Translations under genes and position numbers: made by a program
Assembly (NCBI RefSeq): GCF_001618425.1
Contig: NZ_BDCU01000030.1
Coordinates: 248,001-312,000, forward strand
DNA from: Nocardia fusca NBRC 14340
GTDB lineage: Bacteria > Actinomycetota > Actinomycetes > Mycobacteriales > Mycobacteriaceae
Reading direction: 5' to 3'
Length of the DNA stretch: 64,000 bases
The notes under the pieces: generated by a model
Seen by the model: only the letters and a program-made list of their open reading frames with translations
Told to the model about the DNA's origin: nothing
Database searches by the model: none
In this document: positions 1-7,671 of the stretch, piece by piece
Layout: the number at the start of each line of letters is the position of its first letter
Numbering within the stretch: position 1 is the first letter of the stretch

Positions 1-363
1 GGCCGGGACCGGCGGGATACCGGCCGGCTCGTTCGCCAGCGCGGGGCCGAAGGACGGGGATCGGTTCTCGAATACCGCGACGTCGTACTGATCGGGTATC
101 TCCGACGGGTTGCCCGGCGTCTGCGGAGCGAGCGGGTCACGATCGGCCGGCGGTAGCACCACCCGGCTCTGCCGGGCCGCGGCGATGGAGATCCATTCGC
201 CGGTGAGGACGTCCTGGCGCATCACCGCGGTCGGCGGTCGGGGTTCGAGCCGACGGGTGTCGATACGGCGTTCGGGTCCGAGGCGCGTATCGGCGTCGTC
301 GTAATAGATGAGATCCCGGCCGTCGGCCAGTTTCGCGGTGCGCTTCACGATGCGGCTGGGCAC
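1..363 (-). CDS. galT: Galactose-1-phosphate uridylyltransferase, N-terminal part (runs off the window)
   Basis: Leloir-pathway enzyme that exchanges UMP between UDP-glucose and galactose-1-phosphate. Only about the first 121 codons are in the window. The reverse-strand translation shows the family's N-terminal landmarks in order: VKRTAKLADGRDLIYYDD, MRQDVLTGEWISIA and PSEIPDQYDVAVFENRSPSF. The zinc and HPH active-site segments would lie beyond base 1. The start is taken as GTG at 363, because known GalT N-termini begin close to this point; another in-frame GTG lies at 390. No ribosome site decides between them. It is divergent from the VWA gene, with about 225 bp between. Confidence 0.85.
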   Translation of the reverse strand, partial: MPSRIVKRTAKLADGRDLIYYDDADTRLGPERRIDTRRLEPRPPTAVMRQDVLTGEWISIAAARQSRVVLPPADRDPLAPQTPGNPSEIPDQYDVAVFENRSPSFGPALANEPAGIPPVPA

Positions 364-553
364 CCGTTCACGATAACGAGCCGCGCGCACCGACCGGCCG
401 CCCGTGGTGTCGGCGGGTCGGACGCGGTGGCGCGGCGCAATGGACCGAGTTCGCCGGCGGGTCTGCTCGGGGGGCGGCCGGTCTCCGAGACGAGTGACGC
501 CGCGGCCGCGCCCCTCTCGGAAAAGCCTGGACCGGTGGACACCTCCGACGTTA

Positions 554-568
554 TAGTCGAATCGACTA
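554..568. promoter_or_regulatory. Perfect palindrome before the VWA/PurA-like pair (operator candidate)
   Basis: TAGTCGA, one central A, then TCGACTA. It overlaps a -10-like TATAGT at 552-557 and ends 21 bases before the ATG at 590, which suits a repressor site. No convincing -35 box is seen. The binding protein is unknown; the nearest regulator gene is the Nudix-type one at 3568. Confidence 0.5.
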
Positions 569-589
569 AAACATGGAGGAGATTTCGAG

Positions 590-1528
590 ATGGGTTACGG
601 CAACTGGGACCACAGCGCCTACCGGGCGGCCAAGGCCTACCGCACGCGCCGAGGTATGGACGATTTCGGTTACACCGCGCAACTACGCGAGCAGCCCTAC
701 GACACCTGGAAGGTCCATCCGGACCTGGATCCGTTCGGCGTGCGGGCCCGCGAGTGCCGGGATTCGGCCGACCACGGGAATTCGCTGCCGATCGCCGTAC
801 TGTTCGACGTCACCGGGTCCATGGGGCAGGTACCGATGATCGTGCAGGGCAAACTCGGAAAACTGCACGGCCTGCTGCGGGACAAGGGCTATGCCGACGA
901 TCCGCAGATCCTGTTCGGCGGGATCGGCGACGCCGATACCGACCGCGCACCGCTGCAGGTGGGCCAGTTCGAATCCGACAACCGGATGGACGATCAGCTG
1001 CGGGCCGTCCTGCTCGAAGGCGGAGGCGGCGGCCAGAAGTCCGAGAGTTACGAACTGGCGGCGTACTTCATGGCCGAACACGTGGTGACCGATGCCTGGG
1101 AGAAGCGCGGCAAGAAGGGATACCTGTTCCTCATCGGCGACGAACTGAACAAACCCCGGCTGGCCGCCCGCCACATCCGGGCCGTGATCGGCGATCACAT
1201 CCGCACCGACATCAGGGTCGAGTCGATCTACCGCGAACTCGCGCAGCGCTGGCAGGTGCACTACATCCTGCCGAACCAGTCGTCGTACTACCACGATCCC
1301 GAAATCGCGGAGCACTGGCGAGCCCTGCTGGGCCAGAACTTCCTGCGCCTCGACGACCCGGCGGCGGTCTGCGAATTGATCGCACTGACGGTCGGGTTGT
1401 CGGAGAACCGGGTGGACGTGCACACGGGGCTGGCCGATCTGCGTGATATCGGCTCCGCGGCCGAGGCCGAGGTGGTCGGCCGGGCGCTGCACGCGCAACA
1501 GAAGGCATTGCCCGGCGGCACCCACTGA
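590..1528 (+). CDS. VWA-domain protein
   Basis: 312-residue soluble protein without signal peptide or membrane segment. Residues 66-80 form the first strand and metal site of a von Willebrand factor A domain (IAVLFDVTGSMG; the MIDAS-like DVTGS is at 73-77), so it probably binds Mg2+ and mediates protein contacts. The N-terminal 60 residues are rich in Tyr, Arg and Asp. Later segments such as GGIGDADTD and FLIGDELNK are consistent with further metal-loop residues. A strong ribosome site (GGAGGAG, 574-580) precedes the ATG. The PurA-like gene follows after 31 bases on the same strand, so the two are very likely one transcript. The cellular role is not known; VWA proteins in small operons often act as partners or chaperones of the neighbouring enzyme, which is inference here. 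Confidence 0.85.
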   Translation: MGYGNWDHSAYRAAKAYRTRRGMDDFGYTAQLREQPYDTWKVHPDLDPFGVRARECRDSADHGNSLPIAVLFDVTGSMGQVPMIVQGKLGKLHGLLRDKGYADDPQILFGGIGDADTDRAPLQVGQFESDNRMDDQLRAVLLEGGGGGQKSESYELAAYFMAEHVVTDAWEKRGKKGYLFLIGDELNKPRLAARHIRAVIGDHIRTDIRVESIYRELAQRWQVHYILPNQSSYYHDPEIAEHWRALLGQNFLRLDDPAAVCELIALTVGLSENRVDVHTGLADLRDIGSAAEAEVVGRALHAQQKALPGGTH

Positions 1529-1559
1529 ACGAGACGTACCGGACAGGAAGAGAACGGAA

Positions 1560-2891
1560 ATGGCGGACCGGGCGCGGGCCGGCGGGCATCTGATCGTGGT
1601 GGATCTCGGATTCGGCGACGCCGGGAAAGGGGCGACCGTCGACTGGCTGTGCAACCCCGAGGCGGCGCTGGGCGTTTCGGCGGTGGTGCGATTCAACGGT
1701 GGCGCGCAGGCCGCGCACAATGTGGTCGCGGGCGGTCGGCACCACACCTTCGCCCAATTCGGCTCGGGAACCTTCTCGGGAGTGCCGACGCTGCTCTCCG
1801 AACACATGCTGGTGGAACCACTGGCGCTGGCCGCGGAAGCGGAGCGACTCATCCGGCTCGGCGTGGCGGATCCACTGTCGCTGCTGTCCGTCGACGGGCG
1901 CGCCCTGCTCACCACCCCCGTCCATATCGCCGCCAACCGGGCCCGTGAGGAGGCGCGCGGCGCCGACCGGCACGGATCGTGTGGGATGGGAATCGGGGAA
2001 ACCGCGGCCTACGCGCTGCGTCACGACGCGCCACGGGTCGCGGACTGCCTGCGGCCCGCAGTGCTCGGGCAGAAACTGCGGGCACTGGCCGATCACTACC
2101 GGCCGCTGCTCGCCCCGAGCGCACACCACCATGAACCGATCGAGCTCCTGCTGGACGCGTACCGGGCTTTCGGTGCCGCGGTTCGGATCACCGGCCCCGG
2201 GGAACTGGCGCGGTTCGCGCGATACGGCCGGCTGGTGTTCGAGGGCGCGCAGGGGGTGCTACTGGACGAATGGCGTGGTTTCCATCCGTACACCACCTGG
2301 TCGACGGTCGAACCACGCAACGCACGCAGCCTGCTGGCCGGTATCGGCGCCACCGCGGCCGTCCTCGGCGTGACCCGCGCGTATACGACCCGGCACGGGG
2401 CCGGCCCCTTTCCCACCGAGGATCCGGGGCTGCGGCACCGGGAACCGCACAACGGCGCCGGCCGCTATCAGGGCGCCTTCCGGCAGGGTCCCCTCGATAC
2501 GGTTCTGCTGCGATACGCCGTCGCCGTATGCGGCGGTGTCGACGGGCTCGTGGTCACCCATCTGGACAGAGCCGCCGGCGGAAAGGCGGCCACCGCCTAC
2601 GCCACCCCGGACGGTATCCGGAACGCACTCGAGCCGGGCGCCTGGCAGGACCTGGGCCATCAGCAGGCGTTGACCGAGGTCCTCGCGGCCGCCACCCCGG
2701 TGTACACCGATCTCCCCGCAGACGTCCCCGGTTGGTTGCGCCACCACTTCGGCGTCCCGGTGGTGCTCACCGCGGACGGTCCGGACCGTCGCGCCCGGCG
2801 GGCCACCGAATCCTTCGAGGCACTGCTGCGCCGGAGCGAGCCGGGGGCCCGGCCCCCCACCCCTGTGCCGACGCCGGCGCGGACAGCGTGA
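1560..2891 (+). CDS. Adenylosuccinate-synthetase-like enzyme (PurA paralog with altered binding motifs)
   Basis: 443 residues, the length of PurA, and colinear with it. The phosphate loop is GFGDAGKG (17-24; PurA has QWGDEGKG), keeping the catalytic Asp and Lys. RFNGGAQAAHNV keeps the second catalytic His. EGAQGVLLDE and YTTRHGAGPFPTE are near identical to PurA. In contrast, PurA's RGIGPAY becomes GMGIGETAAY, the Arg-rich aspartate/IMP loop (GRRRRTGWLD type) becomes YQGAFRQGPLD, and the guanine-recognition TKLD becomes THLD. It therefore probably makes a GTP-type-dependent ligation on another substrate, not housekeeping AMP synthesis; that is inference. The start ATG at 1560 follows a GGAAGAG-like site. 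It is cotranscribed with the VWA gene. Confidence 0.8.
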   Translation: MADRARAGGHLIVVDLGFGDAGKGATVDWLCNPEAALGVSAVVRFNGGAQAAHNVVAGGRHHTFAQFGSGTFSGVPTLLSEHMLVEPLALAAEAERLIRLGVADPLSLLSVDGRALLTTPVHIAANRAREEARGADRHGSCGMGIGETAAYALRHDAPRVADCLRPAVLGQKLRALADHYRPLLAPSAHHHEPIELLLDAYRAFGAAVRITGPGELARFARYGRLVFEGAQGVLLDEWRGFHPYTTWSTVEPRNARSLLAGIGATAAVLGVTRAYTTRHGAGPFPTEDPGLRHREPHNGAGRYQGAFRQGPLDTVLLRYAVAVCGGVDGLVVTHLDRAAGGKAATAYATPDGIRNALEPGAWQDLGHQQALTEVLAAATPVYTDLPADVPGWLRHHFGVPVVLTADGPDRRARRATESFEALLRRSEPGARPPTPVPTPARTA

Positions 2892-2911
2892 TCTCACGCC
2901 GCCGCGGGCGT

Positions 2912-3470
2912 TCAGCGCAGTATCGTGCCGCCGTCGATATTGATGACCTGCCCGTTGATCCAGGCACCGTCGTCGGAGAGCAGGAAGGCCACCGCCGCGG
3001 CGATATCCGCCGGTTCCCCCACCCGTGGACTGTGCATTCGGCCGAGAGCAGCCCTTTCCAGATCGGGCCACTGGGGGGCGGATCGGATCGCCTCGGTCGC
3101 CGTGAATCGCGGCGCCACGGCATTGCAACGGATCCCTTCCCTACCCCATCGGGTCGCCACATGGCGGGTCAACGCGCCGATACCCGCCTTACTGGCCACG
3201 TAGGCGGGCCTGGTCGGCTCGCCCTGGAAGGCCGCCGCCGAGGACATATTGACGATCGCCCCTCCGCCCCGGCCGACCATCAGCGGGAGCGATGGCGACG
3301 CCCCCGGCCGCGGCGATCTTCTCGGAGGTGCCCGCGGCCTCGGTTTCGCGCAGGTCGCCGACGACGACACGCCAACCCTGAGCGCCGAGCCGGACGGCCG
3401 TCGCGGCGCCGAGCCCGGTGGCACCGCCGGCCACCACAGCTACTTTTCCATCCAGCCCGGGTGCGCCCAT
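2912..3470 (-). pseudogene. SDR-family oxidoreductase pseudogene (internal deletion and frameshift)
   Basis: Two reading frames each carry half of a short-chain dehydrogenase. From 3470 the N-terminal Rossmann part reads MGAPGLDGKVAVVAGG, then ATGLGAATAVRLGAQGW and DLRETEAAG. The other frame resumes at about 3300 with GGGAIVNMSS, YVASKAG, NAVAP and the C-terminal GQVINIDGGTILR, ending at 2912. The usual middle (the D-V/D-L strand and NNAG motif, some 65-70 residues) is missing and the frame changes at the junction near 3285-3300. The Tyr-Lys pair is still present in the second half. It should not make an active enzyme. It lies divergent from the Nudix regulator, whose target it may once have been. 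Confidence 0.8.
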
Positions 3471-3497
3471 ATCCGTGTACTCACTTCCCGAATCTCA

Positions 3498-3514
3498 AGA
3501 GAATATAATTCTCT
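3498..3514. promoter_or_regulatory. Perfect palindrome between the SDR remnant and the Nudix regulator
   Basis: AGAGAAT, spacer ATA, then ATTCTCT. It sits in the AT-rich gap between two divergent genes, 54 bases before the chosen start of the regulator, so it is a good candidate for that regulator's own operator. It does not resemble the palindrome at 554-568. Confidence 0.45.
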
Positions 3515-3567
3515 ACTACAAGAATGACAATACCCCACGGACGGGGCCGCGAGACGGATACGGCAGT

Positions 3568-4200
3568 ATGGGTGCTGTGGACCAATCGGCGGTATCGGTG
3601 GATGTCGTGGCGTTGCGGTTCTGGGCCGACGACGCCGCGGCCACCTTCGGAATTGCGGCACGCCCGCACGAGCCCTTCACCGGGCACGTCGCGTTACCCG
3701 GTGTCCTGCTGGGGCGCGGCGAACGCCTCGCCGAGGCAGCGCGGCGGGCCGTGCACACCAAACTCGGTGTACCCGACGGCGCCATCGGCCCGGTCGGCCA
3801 GCTGGTCACCTTCGACGAGCCCAATCGCGATCCCCGCGGACCCACGCTGTCGATCGTCATGTGGGCGGTGACCGCACCGCACCACGGCCCCGCGCAGTGG
3901 GCGTCGTTCGACGACGCCCCGGCACTGGCCTTCGATCACGACACCATCGTGGCCGCGGCACGCGGACTGCTGTCGGGGCTGCTCTGGAAGGATCTGTCGC
4001 TGACCCGGGCCCTGCTCGGCGACGAGTTCCCGGCAACCCGTGCGGTCGACCTCACGACCTCCTTGCTGGGCGCCCGCCCCGATGCGGCGAACCTGAACCG
4101 TACGCTCGCCGGCATTCCTGGGCTGCACAAGACCGACGAGCGCCGCCGTACCAAGGCCACCGGCCGGCCGGCCGCCGTCTGGTCCTTCGCCGACCGGTAG
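3568..4200 (+). CDS. Nudix-domain transcriptional regulator with C-terminal winged helix (NrtR type)
   Basis: 210 residues. Residues about 10-140 form a Nudix fold (VDVVALRFW, PLPGVLLGRGE-like segment GHVALPGVLLGRGERL), but the Nudix box ends RAVHTKLGV where active hydrolases have REUxEExGU, so the catalytic glutamates are lost. The last 60 residues (NLNRTLAGIPGLHKTDERRR, then GRPAAVWSF) match the C-terminal winged helix of NrtR-type regulators. These sense ADP-ribose or NAD-related nucleotides and repress NAD-metabolism or sugar genes; that is family knowledge, and the ligand here is inferred. The start is ATG at 3568; the frame is open upstream to 3418 but has no better ribosome site. Confidence 0.75.
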   Translation: MGAVDQSAVSVDVVALRFWADDAAATFGIAARPHEPFTGHVALPGVLLGRGERLAEAARRAVHTKLGVPDGAIGPVGQLVTFDEPNRDPRGPTLSIVMWAVTAPHHGPAQWASFDDAPALAFDHDTIVAAARGLLSGLLWKDLSLTRALLGDEFPATRAVDLTTSLLGARPDAANLNRTLAGIPGLHKTDERRRTKATGRPAAVWSFADR

Positions 4201-4259
4201 CCGGCCACCGCACCGGTATTTCCGGTGCGCACGGCGTACGGAGCCGACAGACTGTGCCC

Positions 4260-5066
4260 ATGACCGCTTTCGACACCTCCGAGATCACCCGGCGGCTCCG
4301 TACCGCCGGCTGCGTGTTCGCGGAGGAGGAAGCGCGGTTACTGAGCGAAGCCGCGACCTCGGATGAGGAACTGGCGGCCCTGCTGGACCGCCGGATCGCG
4401 GGCACTCCGCTGGAGCATCTGCTCGGGTGGGTGCAGTTCCGCGGCCTCCGGATCGGCGTCCGGGACGGAGTGTTCGTCCCGCGGCAACGCTCGGCTCTGC
4501 TCGTGGACGAGGCACTGACACTGGCCGCGGACCACCCGGTACGCACGGTGGTCGACCTGTGCTGCGGCTCGGGAGCCCTGGGCCTGGCCCTGCGCACCGG
4601 ACTCGGCTCCCGGCCGGTGGAATTGGTGGCCGCCGATATCGACCCCGTGGCGGTGGCCTGCGCCCGCGACAATCTCGCGGCGGTCGGCGGCCGGGTCCAT
4701 CAAGGCGATCTCTTCGACGCGTTACCGGAAGAACTGCGTGGCCGGATCGATATCCTGCTCGCCAACACCCCGTATGTCCCGTCCGGCCTGATCGCGCGGC
4801 TGCCGCCGGAGGCCCGCGACCACGAACCCCAGGTGGCCCTCGACGGCGGACCCGACGGTCTGACGCTGGCCCGGCGCACCGCGGCGGCGGCGGCCGGATG
4901 GCTGGCACCGGGCGGGTCTGTGCTGATCGAGATCGGTATCGATCAGGCGCCGACCGCCACGGACCTGCTCACCGCCGGTGGGCTCACCGCTCGGATCGTA
5001 CGCTCGCCGGACCTCGACGCCACCGTGGCCGTGGGCCGGCGTCCGGCGGCTACTTCCGGCCGGTGA
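4260..5066 (+). CDS. PrmC/HemK-like protein N5-glutamine methyltransferase
   Basis: 268-residue SAM-dependent methyltransferase. Motif I is VVDLCCGSGALGLAL (97-111), the acidic SAM residue lies in VAADIDP (about 123-129), and the substrate-glutamine loop is NTPY (169-172), a variant of NPPY. The N-terminal helical domain and the VPRQRS segment (73-78, where PrmC has a PRPET-like motif) match the family but are diverged. It is probably a paralog of the release-factor methyltransferase rather than the main prmC, which normally sits beside prfA. It begins 59 bases after the Nudix regulator and its end overlaps the convergent SDR gene by 17 bases. Confidence 0.8.
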   Translation: MTAFDTSEITRRLRTAGCVFAEEEARLLSEAATSDEELAALLDRRIAGTPLEHLLGWVQFRGLRIGVRDGVFVPRQRSALLVDEALTLAADHPVRTVVDLCCGSGALGLALRTGLGSRPVELVAADIDPVAVACARDNLAAVGGRVHQGDLFDALPEELRGRIDILLANTPYVPSGLIARLPPEARDHEPQVALDGGPDGLTLARRTAAAAAGWLAPGGSVLIEIGIDQAPTATDLLTAGGLTARIVRSPDLDATVAVGRRPAATSGR

Positions 5067-5877
5067 ACTCGTCCATCGAGTGGTAGACGCCGACGGTGTT
5101 CAGGAACAGATCCCGTAGTTTGAGCGGCAGCACACCGGAGAGCGCCTTGTTCAGGCGCGAGGTCCACGGCAGGATCACCAGCGGCGTGCCCTTCTTCATC
5201 GCGGTCCAGGACGTATCGACGACCTTGTGCTGGTTCAGGATCGGGGTGAACCAGAACCCTTTGGCGCCCTCGAACATTCCGGTATCGATATAGGTCGGGC
5301 ATACGGTGGTGACCCTGACATGGTCGTGACCGGACTGTTCCAGTTCGATGCGCACCGAATCCGACCAGCCCAGCGCCGCCCATTTCGATGCCGCGTACAC
5401 ACTCATCCGGGGGTTGTGCACCAGCCCGGCCGAGGAAGCGATGGTGAGCACCCGGGCCTCGGTGGTCCCCGCGACCATCGCCGGCAGGAATTCCAGGGTC
5501 ACATACATCGGCGCCAGCGAATTGATCGCCATGGTCTTGTCGATATCGCTGCGGTCCTTCGTTTCCCAGAAGTAGGTGTTCCCGCGGACGATCCCGGCAT
5601 TGTTCACCAGGACATCGATGTCACCGGCATCGACCCGCACCGCGGCGGCGGCCGTGGCGACCGCGCCGCTGTCGGAGACGTCGACCGTGTAGGTGTGCAC
5701 GGTGCCACCGGCCGCGGTCAGTTCGGCGGCGGTCTCGCGCAGCGCGGTGTCGTTGATATCCCAGAGCACCACGGCGGCGGCGCCCTCGCGCACCGCCCGG
5801 GCGGCGAAGAGTTTGCCCAGGCCCATGGCGGCCCCGGTGATCAGCACCTTCTTACCGGCCACCGTATCCAGTTTCAT
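5050..5877 (-). CDS. SDR-family NAD(P)-dependent oxidoreductase
   Basis: 275-residue classical-type short-chain dehydrogenase: cofactor motif TGAAMGLG (14-21), DVLVNNAG, catalytic Ser in TIASSAG and YAASK (Tyr/Lys). A 60-residue tail after the core has basic and hydrophobic stretches (LRDLFLNTVGVYHSMDEF) like retinol/long-chain-alcohol dehydrogenases. It follows the aldehyde dehydrogenase by 42 bases on the same strand. Together an alcohol to aldehyde to acid sequence is plausible. The exact substrate cannot be told. Confidence 0.8.
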   Translation of the reverse strand: MKLDTVAGKKVLITGAAMGLGKLFAARAVREGAAAVVLWDINDTALRETAAELTAAGGTVHTYTVDVSDSGAVATAAAAVRVDAGDIDVLVNNAGIVRGNTYFWETKDRSDIDKTMAINSLAPMYVTLEFLPAMVAGTTEARVLTIASSAGLVHNPRMSVYAASKWAALGWSDSVRIELEQSGHDHVRVTTVCPTYIDTGMFEGAKGFWFTPILNQHKVVDTSWTAMKKGTPLVILPWTSRLNKALSGVLPLKLRDLFLNTVGVYHSMDEFTGRK

Positions 5878-5919
5878 CGGTTTCGGATCCTTGTCGTCGC
5901 AGTGAGCTGAGGAAGTGGC

Positions 5920-7491
5920 CTACTTCTGGCGCAGCGTCTTCATGACCCGGAAGTAGAGTGTCATGGTCTTGGCCCACATCGCCTCCGACATCCCCGGCAA
6001 CGGCGCGATCGGCAGCATCCGCTGCACCGCGATGGTCTGGGTGTCGACGTACTTCAGCAGCCCCTCCGGGCCGTGCCGGCGGCCGGTTCCGGAGATGCCC
6101 ATCCCGCCCGACGGCGCGTCGGCGCTGCCCCACGCGGCGATGAAACCTTCGTTCACGTTCACCGAGCCAGCGTTGATCCGCGCGGCGAACTCCCGGCCGC
6201 GGGCGACGCTGCGGGTCCAGACACTGGCATTGAGCCCGTAGGGGGTGTCGTTGGCCTGGGTCACGGCCTCGTCGTCGGTGGCCACCTTGTAGATCGAGAC
6301 GACCGGGCCGAAGGTCTCCTCGCGATAGACCGTCATCTCGGCGGTGACATCGGTGAGCACGGTGGGTTCGTAGAAGTACGGGCCGAGGTCGGGGCGGTGG
6401 ACGCCGCCGGCGAGTACCGTCGCGCCTTTGGCGACGGCGTCGTCGACGTGGGCACGGACCGTATCGAGTTGCCGCGGGAAGGTCAGCGACCCCATATCGG
6501 TGGAGTAGTCCAGCGGCGAGCCCAGCTTCAACGCCTTCACCGCCGCGACGAATTCGTCCACGAAGCGATCGTGGACGGCCTCGTGGACATAGATGCGTTC
6601 CATGGATTCGCAGAGCTGACCGGCGGAGGCGAAACTGGCCCGGACCGCGGTGCGGGCGGCCGCGACGGGGTCGGCGTCCGACAGCACCAGCAGCGGGTTC
6701 TTGCCACCGAGTTCGAGCGAGCAGCCGATGAGACGTTCGCCGGCCTGGCGGCCGATGGTGCGGCCGGTGGCGCTGGAACCGGTGTAGTCGACATAGTCGG
6801 CCCGGTCGATCACCTCGCCGCCGATCACCGAGCCGCGGCCCAGCACGATCTGCCAGAGGTCTTCCGGGAGCCCGGCGCGGACCGCCGCGTCCACCGCCCA
6901 CAGCGCGGTCAGCGCGGTCTGGTTGTCCGGGCGGCCGACCACCGCGTTCCCCGCGACCAGGGCGGGCAGCGCGTCGGAGACGGCGAGCGCGAGGGGGTAG
7001 TTCCACGGCGAGATGACCGCGACCACTCCCTTGGCCCGCTGATGCACCTGCACATCGGTGAGTACCGGCAGCACGCCGCGCGGATTGCGGCGCGCGAGCA
7101 GTCTGGGCGCGGTGGCGGCGTAGTACCGGGAGTTGACCGCGACATCACCGACCTCGTCGAAGGCGTGCGCCCGGGACTTACCCGTCTCGGTCTGGACGAT
7201 ATCGAGGATGGTGTCCTGTTCGGCCAGCACCAGGTCGTGGAAACGCCGCAGCACCGCGGCCCGCTGACGGACCGGGACCTGTGCCCACCGCCGCTGCGCG
7301 GTACGCGCGCGGTCGAACGCGGCCTCGATATCGGCGACCGAGGACTGCGGCAGTTCGGCGATCCGCTCCCCGGTGGCCGGTGCGTGCACCGTGACGGCCG
7401 GGGCGCCGCCGGCCGCGGCCCGCGCGAGCAGCGGTTTCACCAAATCCGGGGTCAGTGCGCCGGTGGCGGTGGGACGCTGGGCGGTCGTCAT
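5920..7491 (-). CDS. gabD2: Succinic-semialdehyde dehydrogenase-type aldehyde dehydrogenase (GabD2-like)
   Basis: 523-residue NAD(P)+ aldehyde dehydrogenase. It has the substrate/cofactor segments VISPWNYPL, the YTGSSATGRTIG cofactor loop, the general-base Glu in LELGGKNP and the nucleophile Cys in FASAGQLCESMERIYV. The C-terminal PSGGMGISGTGRRHG segment is typical. It most resembles mycobacterial GabD2, which oxidises succinic semialdehyde. Long-chain aldehydes are also possible given the SDR partner. It is the first gene of a two-gene unit and is divergent from the TetR regulator at 7672, which probably controls it. Confidence 0.82.
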   Translation of the reverse strand: MTTAQRPTATGALTPDLVKPLLARAAAGGAPAVTVHAPATGERIAELPQSSVADIEAAFDRARTAQRRWAQVPVRQRAAVLRRFHDLVLAEQDTILDIVQTETGKSRAHAFDEVGDVAVNSRYYAATAPRLLARRNPRGVLPVLTDVQVHQRAKGVVAVISPWNYPLALAVSDALPALVAGNAVVGRPDNQTALTALWAVDAAVRAGLPEDLWQIVLGRGSVIGGEVIDRADYVDYTGSSATGRTIGRQAGERLIGCSLELGGKNPLLVLSDADPVAAARTAVRASFASAGQLCESMERIYVHEAVHDRFVDEFVAAVKALKLGSPLDYSTDMGSLTFPRQLDTVRAHVDDAVAKGATVLAGGVHRPDLGPYFYEPTVLTDVTAEMTVYREETFGPVVSIYKVATDDEAVTQANDTPYGLNASVWTRSVARGREFAARINAGSVNVNEGFIAAWGSADAPSGGMGISGTGRRHGPEGLLKYVDTQTIAVQRMLPIAPLPGMSEAMWAKTMTLYFRVMKTLRQK

Positions 7492-7544
7492 GGTCGGCGT
7501 TCTCCTGGGCGTTCGCGCGCCGCGGCCGCAGAACCACAGCGGAA

Positions 7545-7578
7545 ATGATTAATTGAACAGTGGTGTTAGGGTAATCAT
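7545..7578. promoter_or_regulatory. Inverted repeats between gabD2 and the TetR gene (operator candidate)
   Basis: ATGATTA (7545-7551) and TAATCAT (7572-7578) are exact inverted copies separated by 20 bases. Nested between them is AACA-GTGG-TGTT. The site lies in the 180-base divergent gap, a usual position for a TetR-family operator. The -10 and -35 boxes are not clear. Confidence 0.4.
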
Positions 7579-7671
7579 CGTGCCGTATGCCGTGTCAAGG
7601 GCTCCGTTCCGTGCAACAGTCCGGAACCACCGGAGGCTGTGGGATTTCACAGACCCGCCGGAGGCCGCGTC

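Noticed and set aside
967..976. GTTCGAATCC, a tRNA T-loop-like string
   Set aside because: It is within the VWA coding sequence and lacks the acceptor and anticodon stems around it.
427..1446. 339-codon frame overlapping the VWA gene
   Set aside because: Arg/Pro/Gly-rich shadow, no motifs; the VWA frame has the MIDAS and ribosome site.
5852..7006. Long minus-strand ORF rich in Arg within the aldehyde dehydrogenase gene
   Set aside because: It is an out-of-frame shadow of gabD2; the gabD2 frame has all motifs.
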